Of a stretch of DNA of 64,000 nt, positions 9,695 to 18,886 are shown piece after piece. The stretch spans positions 26,828 to 90,827 of the forward strand of contig NZ_JBLWTL010000010.1 in NCBI RefSeq assembly GCF_048270095.1. The letters are read 5' to 3'. The translations under genes and the position numbers were made by a program. The DNA is from Maricaulis sp048270095 (GTDB lineage Bacteria; Pseudomonadota; Alphaproteobacteria; Caulobacterales; Maricaulaceae). The notes below the pieces were generated by a model, which had not been told where the DNA came from, made no database searches, and saw only the letters and a list, made by a program, of their open reading frames with translations. Numbering within the stretch: position 1 is the first letter of the stretch; the number at the start of each line of letters is the position of its first letter.

Positions 9695-9907
9695 ATGGGT
9701 ATCGTGAATATTGATGATGATTTGCACGATCAGCTGCGCCGGGCGAGCAAGGTCTCGTGCCGTTCGATCAACGCGCAGGCCGCCTACTGGATCAAGATCG
9801 GTATGCTGTGTGAGGCCAATCCGTCGCTCGGCTTCACCGAAATCATGAAGCGCGAAATGCACGCCGCCGGTGTTGAGACCCACCCTTTGACCCAGAGTGC
9901 CGCATGA
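9695..9907 (+). CDS. ParD-like (antitoxin-like) small protein
   Basis: A 70-residue protein with an N-terminal ribbon-helix-helix-like segment (MGIVNIDDDLHDQLRRASK) followed by CRSINAQAAYWIKIG, which resembles the ParD-like family of predicted antitoxins. No ParE toxin is adjacent; instead the gene overlaps the methionine aminopeptidase gene by four bases (ATGA), a sign of translational coupling. I recall the same pairing of a ParD-like gene with a map paralogue in other proteobacteria, so the association looks functional, but its role is unknown. The start is ATG 9695 behind AGAGGGG. The C-terminal half (FTEIMKREMHAAGVE) is predicted helical and may contact a partner. Confidence 0.75.
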   Translation: MGIVNIDDDLHDQLRRASKVSCRSINAQAAYWIKIGMLCEANPSLGFTEIMKREMHAAGVETHPLTQSAA

Positions 9908-10677
9908 CCAAAACGTCCGAGGAACTGGCCTTGATGGCTGAGTCCGGCCGCTTGCTCGCGTCCGTCTTCGCACTGCTGGATCGAACCGCTCTGGCGGGCC
10001 TGTCTACCCTGCAGGTCGATGAACTGGTCGAGGATTATATTGTCCACGACCTTGAGGCGCGGCCCGCAAGCCTGGGGCAGTATGGCTATCAATTCGTGTT
10101 GAACGCCTCTGTAAACCAGGTGGTCTGCCATGGCGTTCCCTCGCAATCAGACGTCCTTCGGGAGGGTGATATTGTCAATTTCGACATCACGCTCGAGAAG
10201 AACGGCTATATCGCGGATTCCAGCAAGACCTATCTCGTTGGCGCGGTGAAACCGGCCGCGCGCCGGTTGGTCAAGACGACCTATGATGCGATGTGGAAGG
10301 GCATTGAGGCGGTGAGGCCGGGCGCGCATCTGGGTGATATCGGCTGGGCGATCGAGCGCCATGCCAAGCGCAATGGCTACTCCGTCGTGCGCGAATATTG
10401 CGGTCACGGTATTGGCCGGGACATGCATGAGGAGCCGCAAATTCTTCATTTCGGCAAGCCTGGAACAGGTCTCGCCCTGCGTGAGGGCATGGTGTTCACC
10501 ATCGAGCCGATGCTCAATCATGGCCGACGCTATGTGCGGACCGAGCCCGACGGCTGGACAGTGGTGACGAAGGATGGCTCGCTATCAGCGCAGTTCGAGC
10601 ACACGGTCGCCGTGACAGCGAGCGGTGTTTCGGTGCTGACGCTGCGTCCAGAGGAAAAGGCGCGCATGGCCAGCTAG
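9904..10677 (+). CDS. map: Type I methionine aminopeptidase
   Basis: A 257-residue cytoplasmic metalloprotease that removes the initiator Met from nascent proteins. All five metal ligands are present in family order: Asp94 (NFDIT), Asp105 (ADSSK), His168 (GHGIG), Glu201 (TIEPM) and Glu232 (FEHTV). His76 (CHGVPS) and His175 (MHEEP) are the usual substrate-contacting histidines. The spacing is almost identical to the E. coli enzyme. Sequence around the first Asp (NFDIT rather than NVDVT) suggests a paralogue distinct from the essential housekeeping copy, which would lie elsewhere; that is inference. Coupled to the upstream ParD-like gene by a four-base overlap. Confidence 0.95.
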   Translation: MTKTSEELALMAESGRLLASVFALLDRTALAGLSTLQVDELVEDYIVHDLEARPASLGQYGYQFVLNASVNQVVCHGVPSQSDVLREGDIVNFDITLEKNGYIADSSKTYLVGAVKPAARRLVKTTYDAMWKGIEAVRPGAHLGDIGWAIERHAKRNGYSVVREYCGHGIGRDMHEEPQILHFGKPGTGLALREGMVFTIEPMLNHGRRYVRTEPDGWTVVTKDGSLSAQFEHTVAVTASGVSVLTLRPEEKARMAS

Positions 10678-10701
10678 GCCGTCCTCATCGCCAAGCCCGG
10701 C

Positions 10702-11292
10702 TCAGTCGTAAATCGAGACGATCGTGCCAACCAGCTTGTAAATCGGCTGATTGCCGCCGGGGTGATCCGGGGTGAAGGCATCGCAATAGCTATACCCGGC
10801 GCCCCCGCCCATTCCCCATCGCATGGAGCCGGTGCCGCCGGCCACGCTGCAGATGTGCAGCTCCCGGTCCCCGTACGCGCTATAGCCACCGGACAGCGCG
10901 TCGGTGTGCCAGTCAGGCCGGGCCCGCCCCCCCATCTCGATCCAATGCGTGGAATGACCCGGCGTTGGAACCAGAAACTCAATCCGGGTCGAAGCGGCCG
11001 GGAAAACCTCGCGTCCGGAATCGTCAGCCAGGCAATTCGTGCCGTCGAACCATCCGAGAAAATAGCTCCCGCGGGAGGCCTGGTTGCCCCGATTATCGGT
11101 GGCGCGGCACAGGGGGCGGTCCGTCCGGCCCTGAGGGGTTACCGCATCGGCCGGCGCCGTGCTCTGGCGGACCCAAATATATTCGTCCTGGGCCTGGGCG
11201 GCGGCACTCAGGGCGCAGGCCCCCAGGGCGGCGGTTGCGAGTGACAGCGCGATGGCACGCAGGCGCGAGGGTCCGGGGCGGTTCGGGGTCAT
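10702..11292 (-). CDS. Secreted DM9-like (DUF3421/natterin-type) repeat protein, copy 1
   Basis: A 196-residue exported protein with a signal peptide ending AAAQA. The mature part seems to hold two diverged DM9-like units, each with an aromatic strand, a GG or G(R)T turn, a Cys-bearing strand and a closing hydrophobic strand: ADAVTPQGRT-PLCRAT-DGTNC-REV-IEFLV, and ALSGGYSAYG-LHICSV-YSYC-YKLV. Four cysteines (PLC, TNC, HIC, YSYC) are shared with the neighbouring paralogue and probably form disulfides. DM9 domains are known mainly from animal lectins and natterin-like toxins; assignment here is from pattern recognition, not a search. ATG 11292 follows ATCAGGAGACC, the same leader as its paralogue. 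Function unknown. Confidence 0.7.
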   Translation of the reverse strand: MTPNRPGPSRLRAIALSLATAALGACALSAAAQAQDEYIWVRQSTAPADAVTPQGRTDRPLCRATDNRGNQASRGSYFLGWFDGTNCLADDSGREVFPAASTRIEFLVPTPGHSTHWIEMGGRARPDWHTDALSGGYSAYGDRELHICSVAGGTGSMRWGMGGGAGYSYCDAFTPDHPGGNQPIYKLVGTIVSIYD

Positions 11293-11456
11293 AAGGTCTC
11301 CTGATGTCAATGAAAACAGGGCCACACAAGTGGCGCGCGACCTAGACCCGGCATTGGTAAGTCAAACTGATGTGTATGGCGAACGGAATCGCAAAAACTG
11401 ACATCCGGATTTCCTGTGGTCAGCGGCAGAGCCGGGCTGAACGGCCCGCGCTTGAC

Positions 11457-12059
11457 CTATTCGGAAATCGGCCTGACCTCTTCGGAAACCGGAATGATGA
11501 TGTCGGTCAGGACGTAGATCTGACCCGCAGTCTCCTCTTCCCACGGCGGCGTGGCGGCACACCGGGTAAGGTCCGCGGTCCCACCGGCACTCGCCGTTGC
11601 CCAACGGATCGAACCGGTGACCCCGTCCTGACTGCAGATCACCAGGTCTTCGCCGTGACGGCGGCCGCCGAGCAGCGCTTCGGGTGGTGCGGTGGTCAGG
11701 TCCCCGGCGGGCAAGGGGATCCAGTACGGGAAATGGCCAGGCGCCGGCATCAGAAACTCCCGCTCGCTGTGAGCTTCGGTCGAGACGGTCTCAACCCGGC
11801 AGTCCGTGCCATCAAACCATCCGAGCCATTGGGTGTCGTGGTCCGGGTGGCCGGGTTGATCAAGGGTGATGCGGCATAGCGGGTGCTCCGGGAAATCCAG
11901 CGCGCCCACGGTCCCGAGCGGCGGCAGGCTCTGGCTGATCCAGATATAGCTGTCCTCGGCCTGGGCGGCGGCGCTCAATGTGATGCCCGCGAAAGCGGCG
12001 GTGGCGAGCGAGAGCGCTGCTGTGCGCAGGCGGGGGGGTGTGGGGCGGTGAGGGGGCAT
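11457..12059 (-). CDS. Secreted DM9-like repeat protein, copy 2 (tandem paralogue)
   Basis: A 200-residue exported paralogue of the protein encoded just downstream. Both share the leader ATCAGGAGACC before the ATG, a near-identical signal region (RLRTAALSLATAA versus RLRAIALSLATAA), SYIWISQ/EYIWVRQ, WFDGTDC/WFDGTNC, PAPGH/PTPGH, and VICSQDGVTGSIRW/HICSVAGGTGSMRW. The four cysteines are conserved. The C-terminal strand extends further (IYVLTDIIIPVSEEVRPISE). The 164-base gap to copy 1 contains no terminator I can see, so the two may be co-transcribed after tandem duplication. An upstream in-frame extension with no ribosome site is rejected as coding. Molecular role not identifiable. Confidence 0.7.
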   Translation of the reverse strand: MPPHRPTPPRLRTAALSLATAAFAGITLSAAAQAEDSYIWISQSLPPLGTVGALDFPEHPLCRITLDQPGHPDHDTQWLGWFDGTDCRVETVSTEAHSEREFLMPAPGHFPYWIPLPAGDLTTAPPEALLGGRRHGEDLVICSQDGVTGSIRWATASAGGTADLTRCAATPPWEEETAGQIYVLTDIIIPVSEEVRPISE

Positions 12060-12151
12060 GCGGTCTCCTGATTGAACGAAGCTGGCGGGTCGTACAATCG
12101 TGCGCGTCCTTGCGCTCGGCCGCGATGGCGTAGATGTCCCCAAACTGCGCA

Positions 12152-13465
12152 TCAGCCGAGCGTGTCTGTTGCGGCCTTGCGCTGACGGCCCAGCACATAG
12201 ACCGGCAGTCCGGCCAGCAGCAGCACCATGCCCCAGAACATCACGTCCAGCCCTGACCCGTAAATGGCGAAGGCGGCATAGAGCGTGGCCAATATGGCGA
12301 TGATTGCCCAGGAGCGGGCCGAGGCCCATGAATGGCGCAGCTCGGCCAGGGCGCTGACCAGCAAGGGGGCGAGCACCGTCACGGTGCTCATCATCAGCAG
12401 AAATTCGAAGGTATCGATCAAACTGCCCGAAAAATTCGCGAGCAATAATGCCGAACCCAAAATCAGCGACACCAGCAGGGAAAGCTGTGGCGCGCCGCCG
12501 GAATTGCGCTTGGCGAAGGCTTTGGGGGCGAGCTTGTCGATGGCGACGGCCATGGGCAATTGCCCGGCGATGAAGATCAGCCCGTTCAGGCAGCCGGCGG
12601 TCGAGATCAGGGCGCCGACGGCGATCATTTTCGGAGCCCAGGGGCCCAGTCCGGCCGCAGCGTCTGCGAAGGGTGAGGTCGAGTCGGCGAGGTCAGCGGC
12701 GGGCACCAGCATCATCACTGCGGCGGTCGAGGCGATATAGACAATGGCAACGGTGATGGTGCCGGCCATGGTGGCGCGCGGGATGGTCTTTTGTGGATCG
12801 CGCACATCGCCAGCCGGTATGGTGGCGCATTCGAGGCCGGAAAAGGCCCACATGGTCAATAATGCCGTGGTGGCGAGCACCGATATGAAGGGCGTGCCCG
12901 ATGGATTGAGTTCCGGCAGATTCTCGACCCGGCCGGCGACGGCGCCGAAGCCGATGATCGCCAGGATGGGCAGGAGTTTGAGCAAGGTCATCGCGATCTG
13001 CACCAGACTGGCTTCGCGCACCCCGCGCAAGGAGACCAGACCAAGCAGCCAGATCAGCCCGAGGGCGACGCCGGCCTGGGCCATTGGCGCCTGGCTGAGT
13101 TCGGGAAAGAAGACCGCGAGATAGCCGACAAAGGCGATGGCGACGGTTGGAATGGCGATCCAGTAGGAGGCCCAATATCCCCAGATGACGAGAAAACCGG
13201 GCAGGTCCCCAAAGGCTTCACGGGCATAGACATAGGGGCCGCCGGAACGTGTGGTGCGCAGGGCCAGCCGGCTCATCACAAGGGCGAGCAGGATGGAACC
13301 CGCTGCCGTGAGAATCCAGCCGCTGAAGCCCATCAGGCCGTAGGGCGCCATCACCGAGGGCAGGAGAAATATCCCCGAGCCGATCATCACGCCGACGGTG
13401 AGCGACTAGGCGCCCCAGAAGCCGATTCTGCGCGGCGGCGTTACCTCGTCTGTCGCATGGCTCAT
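12152..13465 (-). pseudogene. APC-family amino acid permease interrupted by an in-frame amber codon
   Basis: An amino acid/polyamine/organocation permease frame of 438 codons. It starts at ATG 13465, which has a GGGGGAA site overlapping the end of the dioxygenase gene and a four-base intergenic gap. After 19 codons (ending IGFWGA) a TAG at 13408-13406 interrupts the frame; the next codons read SLTVGVMIGSGIFLLP, the unmistakable first transmembrane segment of this family. A Trp, Gln or similar codon is expected there. The rest, 412 codons with about 12 membrane segments, is intact. Downstream GTG/ATG codons at 13390/13387 lack a ribosome site and would delete half of TM1. It may be a recent pseudogene, a suppressed gene or a sequencing error. 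Probably once served uptake of the substrate of the adjacent Rieske oxygenase. Confidence 0.82.
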
Positions 13466-13469
13466 GAGT

Positions 13470-14555
13470 TTATTCCCCCGTGGCGCGGGTATAGGCTCCG
13501 CGCAGCAAATTCTGCCAATGCCAGACCCCGGCCTCCTGGCTGGGCGACAGCCGCCCCGGGCTGTAGGCCCCGCTATTCAGCCCGTGCTGGACACGTTCGC
13601 AAATCAGCCGGTCTTCTTCCTGGATCTCGTCGGAGAAGGCGTCATCGGCCTTCGCCATGCCCTCAAGGCCCGGCGCGTAGTAGAAATCGAACTCGATCCG
13701 GCAATGCGATGGCCCGTCGGGTACGACGCGATTGGTCTGCATCCGGCCGGGCAGGATATTCAGCATCGTGTTGGGATAGATAAAGAAATACAGCGCCTCT
13801 CCCTCGGCATAGAGACCATCGGGGTCGCTCACCGGTGCGCGTTGCAGCGACCAGAAGTCCGCCAGTTCGGTGCGGTATTGCGGATAGCTGACAACACCGC
13901 TCAATCCGGGATGCACGAAGGGCAGGTGATAACCCTCCAGGTAATTGTCGACATAGGTCTTCCAGTTGGCGGCGACCTTGTAGATGCGGCTGTGATGATG
14001 GCGCATGCCGGCCAGATCACAGGGCGCGGTGAGGGCGTCGATGCCGGCCATGACCGTGTCGAAATCCGGTCCGTTTCGGCCGGCGCGGGCAAACACCATG
14101 CCCTGCCACTGGCGCAGCTCGATCGGCGCCAGACGGATGCCGTCGCGATCAAAACCGGCGGCATCCTGCATTTCCGGCGCGGTCCGCAATTGACCATCCA
14201 GATCATAGGTCCAGCCGTGATAGGCGCAGCGCAAGCGTTTCGCGCCCTTGCCGTCGCAGGTCGCCAGTGGTCCGGCACGATGGCGGCAGACATTGACGAA
14301 ACCATTGAGCACGCCGTCGGCAGCGCGCACGATCAGCACCGGGACGCGGCCAATCTCGCGCACGACATGATCGCCCGGCTGCGCCACATCCGTGGCCGGG
14401 CACAGGACTTGCCAACCCGGTTCGAGAACCGCCGCCTGATCGACCCCCAGCCAGTGCGCGCCCGAATAGAAGTCCGGAGCGAGGGCGGAGGCTTGATCAA
14501 GCGCCTGCGGCTGCAGGCGCGGGTCCGTGGGGCTGGGTGAAATTCCATCGCTCAT
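13470..14555 (-). CDS. Rieske-type aromatic-ring/quaternary-ammonium oxygenase, alpha subunit
   Basis: A 361-residue oxygenase component. The Rieske [2Fe-2S] ligands are Cys90/His92 (CRHRAG) and Cys110/His113 (CAYHGWTYDLDG). The mononuclear iron site is DNYLEGYHLPFVH: His210 and His215, with Glu207 as bridging residue and Asp316 (EEDR) as the likely third ligand. The spacing closely matches carnitine monooxygenase CntA and glycine-betaine/choline oxygenases rather than classical ring dioxygenases, so a quaternary ammonium substrate is plausible; a ring-hydroxylating role cannot be excluded. No reductase partner is in the window. The permease gene follows four bases downstream, which suggests an uptake-and-oxidation pair. 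Confidence 0.87.
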   Translation of the reverse strand: MSDGISPSPTDPRLQPQALDQASALAPDFYSGAHWLGVDQAAVLEPGWQVLCPATDVAQPGDHVVREIGRVPVLIVRAADGVLNGFVNVCRHRAGPLATCDGKGAKRLRCAYHGWTYDLDGQLRTAPEMQDAAGFDRDGIRLAPIELRQWQGMVFARAGRNGPDFDTVMAGIDALTAPCDLAGMRHHHSRIYKVAANWKTYVDNYLEGYHLPFVHPGLSGVVSYPQYRTELADFWSLQRAPVSDPDGLYAEGEALYFFIYPNTMLNILPGRMQTNRVVPDGPSHCRIEFDFYYAPGLEGMAKADDAFSDEIQEEDRLICERVQHGLNSGAYSPGRLSPSQEAGVWHWQNLLRGAYTRATGE

Positions 14556-14648
14556 TGCAGGACGTTAGGGCGGCCCACCTGTGGCGGCAAGGGTTTTGAC
14601 GATGTCGCCCGGGCGACCCGGGCTTTCGGGGTTGGTCTGACCGCCGCT

Positions 14649-17600
14649 CTATTCCGCCACCACCGACACATCCACGCCGGCTTCTTGCGCCTGGGCTTCG
14701 AGCTGTTTCGACATCCAGTTGGGGGTCTTGGTGAAACGGCCCAGCGTGGCATAGGCGATCGGGACGACGAAGAGGGTGAAGAGGGTCGCCACGGTGACGC
14801 CGGTGAAGATGACGATACCGATGGTGATGCGGCTTTCCGCGCCGGGTCCAGACGCGATCACCAGCGGGAAGGCACCGATCGCGGTCGAGATGCCGGTCAT
14901 CAGGATCGGCCGGAATCGCGTGGTCGCGGAGTCCAGCGTCGCCTCGAGCAGGTCCTGGCCTTCCTCGCGCAGCTGATTGGCAAACTCGACGATCAAAATG
15001 CCATTCTTGGCGGCCAGACCGATCAGGATGACCAGCCCGATTTGCGAGTAGATATTGAGGCTGGATCCGACCAGTTCGAGCCCGAACAGGCCACCGACCA
15101 CGGCCAGCGGCACGGTCAGCATGATGACGAGCGGCTGGATCAGGCTCTCGAATTGTGCCGCCAGCACCAGGAAGACAATCAACAGCGCCATGCCGAAGGC
15201 AAACAGCATCGCCGAATTGGCGTTGAGGAATTCCTTGGCGCCGCCGAGATAGCTGGTCGACAGGCCTGGTGCGAGTTCACGCGCCGACCATTCATCGAGC
15301 CAGGCGACGGCATCGCCCAGCGTGTAACCATCGGCGAGGGTGGCCGAGACGGTGATCGAGCGCTGCCGGTCGACCCGGTTGCGCGAGGAGGCTTCGCCAA
15401 CTTCGCGCACGCTGACCAGGTTGGACAGCGGGATGAGCTGGCCGCCGCGTCCGGAGACATAGAGCGATTCCAGATCGCCGGCGCTGGAACGGTCTTCGCG
15501 CCGGTTCTCCATGATCACATTATAGGCCTCACCGCGATCAATGAACTGGCCGACCCGGCGCGAGCCGAGATGGGTTTGCAGGGTCTGGCCAATCGCGGCG
15601 ATGGAGACATCGAGCGCGGCCGCGCGCTCGCGGTCGATATCGACCACCAGACGCGGGCTGTTGGGCTGATAATCCTTGCGCGCCCGGACCAGATTGGGAT
15701 TGCCATCCGTGATCGCGGCAAGCAGGCGTTCGGCCTCGGCATCGAGGGCTTCATATTCCGGGCCCTGCAGCACGAACTGGATATCGTCGCCGCCGCCACC
15801 GCCGCCCAGTGAGGAGCGCATCGAGGCGAAGGCCTGCACGCCGGTCAGCTGGCCAAGGCGGCCATTGATCTCATCGAGGATCTCGCCGCCCGGACGGCGG
15901 TCATCCCAATCGACCATCGTGCCGATGACGAAACCGGAATTATAGCCGCCACCACCCCAACCGGGCGAAATGACGAGGGCGCGGCGCAATTCGCCGGCCT
16001 CAAGATAGTCCAGCATCACGTCTTCGACGGCGCCGGCCTGCTCGGCCATATAATCAAAGCTCGCGCCTTCCGGACCGCTGAAACGGCCAAAGAAGGAGCC
16101 GCGATCTTCCGGCGGCGTCAGTTCCGAGGGCAGGCGGTCGAGCAGCACGCCAGAGCCGGCGAGTGCGACCGCAATCACCGGCAGGACCAGCACGGGCATC
16201 TTGATGACGAGTTCGAGGCTGCGGCGATAGCTGTCGCGGGTCGCATTGACGATCTGGTTGACCCATTTGGCCAGTCCGCGCGCCTCGCGCGCCGGGCGCA
16301 GGAGTTTGGAGGCCATCATCGGCGACAGGGTCAGTGCCACGAAGGAGGAGAGGATGACGGCGCTGGCAATCGTCAGCGCCAGCTCGGTGAACAGGCGGCC
16401 GATAAAGCCAGGCAGGAAGACGAGTGGCACGAAGACCGCGATCAGCACGGCCGTGGTGGCAATGACGGCGAAGAAGACCTGACGTCCGCCGCGCAGGGCT
16501 GCCAGGGCCGGACCTTCGCCGAGATCGATCCGGCGCTGGATATTTTCCAGAACGACGATGGAATCATCGACCACCAGGCCGATGGCCAGCACCAGGCCGA
16601 GCAGGGTCAGGATATTGATCGAGAATCCGGCCATCGACAGGATGGCAAAGACGCCGATCAGACAGACCGGTACCACGGCGGCCGGGATAATGGCGGCGCG
16701 AAAACTGCCGAGGAAGAGATAGATCACCAAGACGACAAGGGTCGCGGCGACCGCCAGGGTGCGCCAGACTTCCTTGATTGATTCCTCGATGAAAACGGTG
16801 TCGTCGGAAGCCTTGATCAGCTGCATGCCTTCAGGCAGGCCGGCGGCGATGCGTTCGGCCTGCTCGCTGATGCGTTGGGCGACATCGACCGAATTGGCCT
16901 GGCTCTGGCGCACAAAGCCGAGCCCGATCATGTTCTGGCCATTGCCCCTGAACAGGGTGCGCGATTCTTCGGCTTCCAGCACCACGTCGGATATCTCGCC
17001 GAGGCGCACGACATGGCCGGCATCGCCGGCGCGAATGGGCAGGCGGGCGAAGCTCTCCGGATTGCCAAACAGGCGTTCAACGCGGACCACGATCTCGGTG
17101 TCGGCGGTCTCGACGGAGCCGCCGGGTACTTCAATATTCTGGGCCCGCAGCGCGGTGTCGATATCGGCCACGGTGATCCCGCGCGCCGCCATGGCTTGCG
17201 GATTGAGCCAGATTCGCATCGCATAGCGCCGCTGACCACCAATGCGGACCTGGGCGACGCCATCGATGACACTGAATCGATCGAGCAGGACCCGGTCGGC
17301 ATAGTCGGACAATTCCTCCGAGGTCAGCCGGTCTGACATCAGCGACAGCCACAGGAAGGGCCGGGCATCGCTGTCCTGCTTGCGGACTTCGATCTCCTCG
17401 ACATCGGGCGGCAGACGATCGACGATGCGCGACACTGCATCACGCACATCATTGGCGGCTGCCTCGATATTACGGCTCAGGGCAAAGGTGATGGAGATGC
17501 GCGCATTGCCGTCGCGCGAGGATGAGGTGATGATGTCGACGCCATCAATGCCGGACAATTGATCCTCGATCACCTGGGTGACCCGGTTTTCCACCACTTC

Positions 17601-17768
17601 GGCATTGGCACCGGGATAGCTGGCCGAGACCGAGACGATGGGCTGATCGACATCGGGCAATTCGCGCAGCGGCAGGGCGCGCAGACCCAGAATACCAAAC
17701 ACCACGATCATCGCGCTGGCGACGAAGGCGAGGACGGGACGGCGAACCGCGACATCGGAGAGCGTCAT
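14649..17768 (-). CDS. RND efflux transporter, inner-membrane subunit (HAE1/AcrB-like)
   Basis: A 1039-residue proton-driven drug/hydrophobe exporter. The N-terminus MTLSDVAVRRPVLAFV is the cytoplasmic helix and TM1 of HAE1 pumps. Two large periplasmic loops flank two sets of six TMs; the first set includes the proton-relay motif GLVVDDSIVVLEN (Asp pair in TM4), the second includes GLAAKNGILIVEFANQ in TM10. Length is normal for the family. Its ATG overlaps the stop of the adaptor gene by four bases (ATGA), so the two are translationally coupled. No outer-membrane channel or regulator is next to it; the pump must borrow a TolC-like protein. Substrate cannot be predicted. Confidence 0.95.
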   Translation of the reverse strand: MTLSDVAVRRPVLAFVASAMIVVFGILGLRALPLRELPDVDQPIVSVSASYPGANAEVVENRVTQVIEDQLSGIDGVDIITSSSRDGNARISITFALSRNIEAAANDVRDAVSRIVDRLPPDVEEIEVRKQDSDARPFLWLSLMSDRLTSEELSDYADRVLLDRFSVIDGVAQVRIGGQRRYAMRIWLNPQAMAARGITVADIDTALRAQNIEVPGGSVETADTEIVVRVERLFGNPESFARLPIRAGDAGHVVRLGEISDVVLEAEESRTLFRGNGQNMIGLGFVRQSQANSVDVAQRISEQAERIAAGLPEGMQLIKASDDTVFIEESIKEVWRTLAVAATLVVLVIYLFLGSFRAAIIPAAVVPVCLIGVFAILSMAGFSINILTLLGLVLAIGLVVDDSIVVLENIQRRIDLGEGPALAALRGGRQVFFAVIATTAVLIAVFVPLVFLPGFIGRLFTELALTIASAVILSSFVALTLSPMMASKLLRPAREARGLAKWVNQIVNATRDSYRRSLELVIKMPVLVLPVIAVALAGSGVLLDRLPSELTPPEDRGSFFGRFSGPEGASFDYMAEQAGAVEDVMLDYLEAGELRRALVISPGWGGGGYNSGFVIGTMVDWDDRRPGGEILDEINGRLGQLTGVQAFASMRSSLGGGGGGDDIQFVLQGPEYEALDAEAERLLAAITDGNPNLVRARKDYQPNSPRLVVDIDRERAAALDVSIAAIGQTLQTHLGSRRVGQFIDRGEAYNVIMENRREDRSSAGDLESLYVSGRGGQLIPLSNLVSVREVGEASSRNRVDRQRSITVSATLADGYTLGDAVAWLDEWSARELAPGLSTSYLGGAKEFLNANSAMLFAFGMALLIVFLVLAAQFESLIQPLVIMLTVPLAVVGGLFGLELVGSSLNIYSQIGLVILIGLAAKNGILIVEFANQLREEGQDLLEATLDSATTRFRPILMTGISTAIGAFPLVIASGPGAESRITIGIVIFTGVTVATLFTLFVVPIAYATLGRFTKTPNWMSKQLEAQAQEAGVDVSVVAE

Positions 17769-18886
17769 GGCTGGGTCACCGCTGCCGGGCTGGCGGATCC
17801 GCCGCCGCCACTGCCGTATTCGCGGCGTGTTGCGATGCTGACCGGCATGCCCTCGCGCACCCTGTGCACACCTTCAGCGATGATCAGATCGCCGGGCACC
17901 AGCCCTGAGGTGACCTCGACGACATCGCCGTCGCGCAGGCCAAGCTCGACGGTCCGCTGACGCACGGTTGCGGTTTCGCCGTCTTCCTCGAGCACATAGA
18001 CGAAGCTTTCGTCGAGATAGCGCGTGACCGCCGATCCCGGCACGGCGGGGCTGTTGCGGATATCGCGGCGCACTTCGACCACCATCAGCTGGCCCGGCAG
18101 GATACGGCCATCGGGATTGTCGATTTCGGCGCGAACGATGACGGCGCGGGCGATGGGATCAACCCGGCTGTCGATCTGGGAAATTGTGCCGAGGAAGACC
18201 TGGTCGGGATAGGCATTGGTCGTCGCCTCGATCACCATGCCGGGACGGATCGTGGCAAGGAAGCGTTCGGGCACGGTGAAATCGAGCCGGATGGCGCTGA
18301 TATCATCCAGCGTGGTAATCGGATCACCCGGGCGGATCAGTTCACCCAGGCTCACTTCACGCAGCCCCACCACACCGGAAAACGGTGCGCGGACGATGCG
18401 GTCGGCCAGCTGGGCCTCGATCGAGGCGACCCGCGCCTGGGCCCGGTCGACGGCGGCGCGCGCCTCGTCCTGGCGCTGTTGCGGAACGACGCCGCGGGCG
18501 ATCAGGTCATTGACCCGCGTCAGGTCGCGATTGGCTTCACGCAAGGTCGTGCGCGCCTCGCGCAGGCCGGCAGCCTCTTCGGTATCGGTCAGCTCGATCA
18601 GGATGTCGCCGGCTGAAACCTGCTGGCCACTGTCGAAATTAATCACCGAGATGGTGTCGGAGACTCGCGCCGAGACGATCACACTCTCCCGGGAGCGCGC
18701 CGTGCCAAGGGCTTCGACAATGTCCGCGAATTCAAATTGCGCCACGCTGTAGGCCGCGACCGGCACCATAGGGCGCTGCATCCGGCCCTGCTCCGGCCCG
18801 CCATCCGTGAGTACACGAAATGCGACGATTCCGGTCATCAGCGCGAAGGCCACCAAGGCTGCAATCAAAAAACTGTAACGGCGCAT
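17765..18886 (-). CDS. RND efflux periplasmic adaptor (membrane fusion protein)
   Basis: A 373-residue adaptor linking the inner-membrane pump to an outer-membrane channel. An N-terminal TM/anchor (MRRYSFLIAALVAFALMTG) is followed by a lipoyl half-motif (VSDTISVINFDSGQQVSAGDILIELTD), a coiled-coil hairpin (residues about 100-150, rich in Glu/Arg/Ala), the second lipoyl half (IVRAPFSGVVGLREVSLGEL) and beta-barrel/proximal domains. The ATG at 18886 has a GGAG site at good spacing; a longer in-frame start 48 bases upstream lacks the hydrophobic N-terminus in the right place. First gene of the two-gene efflux unit. Confidence 0.93.
   Translation of the reverse strand: MRRYSFLIAALVAFALMTGIVAFRVLTDGGPEQGRMQRPMVPVAAYSVAQFEFADIVEALGTARSRESVIVSARVSDTISVINFDSGQQVSAGDILIELTDTEEAAGLREARTTLREANRDLTRVNDLIARGVVPQQRQDEARAAVDRAQARVASIEAQLADRIVRAPFSGVVGLREVSLGELIRPGDPITTLDDISAIRLDFTVPERFLATIRPGMVIEATTNAYPDQVFLGTISQIDSRVDPIARAVIVRAEIDNPDGRILPGQLMVVEVRRDIRNSPAVPGSAVTRYLDESFVYVLEEDGETATVRQRTVELGLRDGDVVEVTSGLVPGDLIIAEGVHRVREGMPVSIATRREYGSGGGGSASPAAVTQP

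Noticed and set aside
9695..9907. Complete ParDE toxin-antitoxin module
   Set aside because: No ParE or other toxin is adjacent; the coupled gene is a methionine aminopeptidase with all metal ligands.
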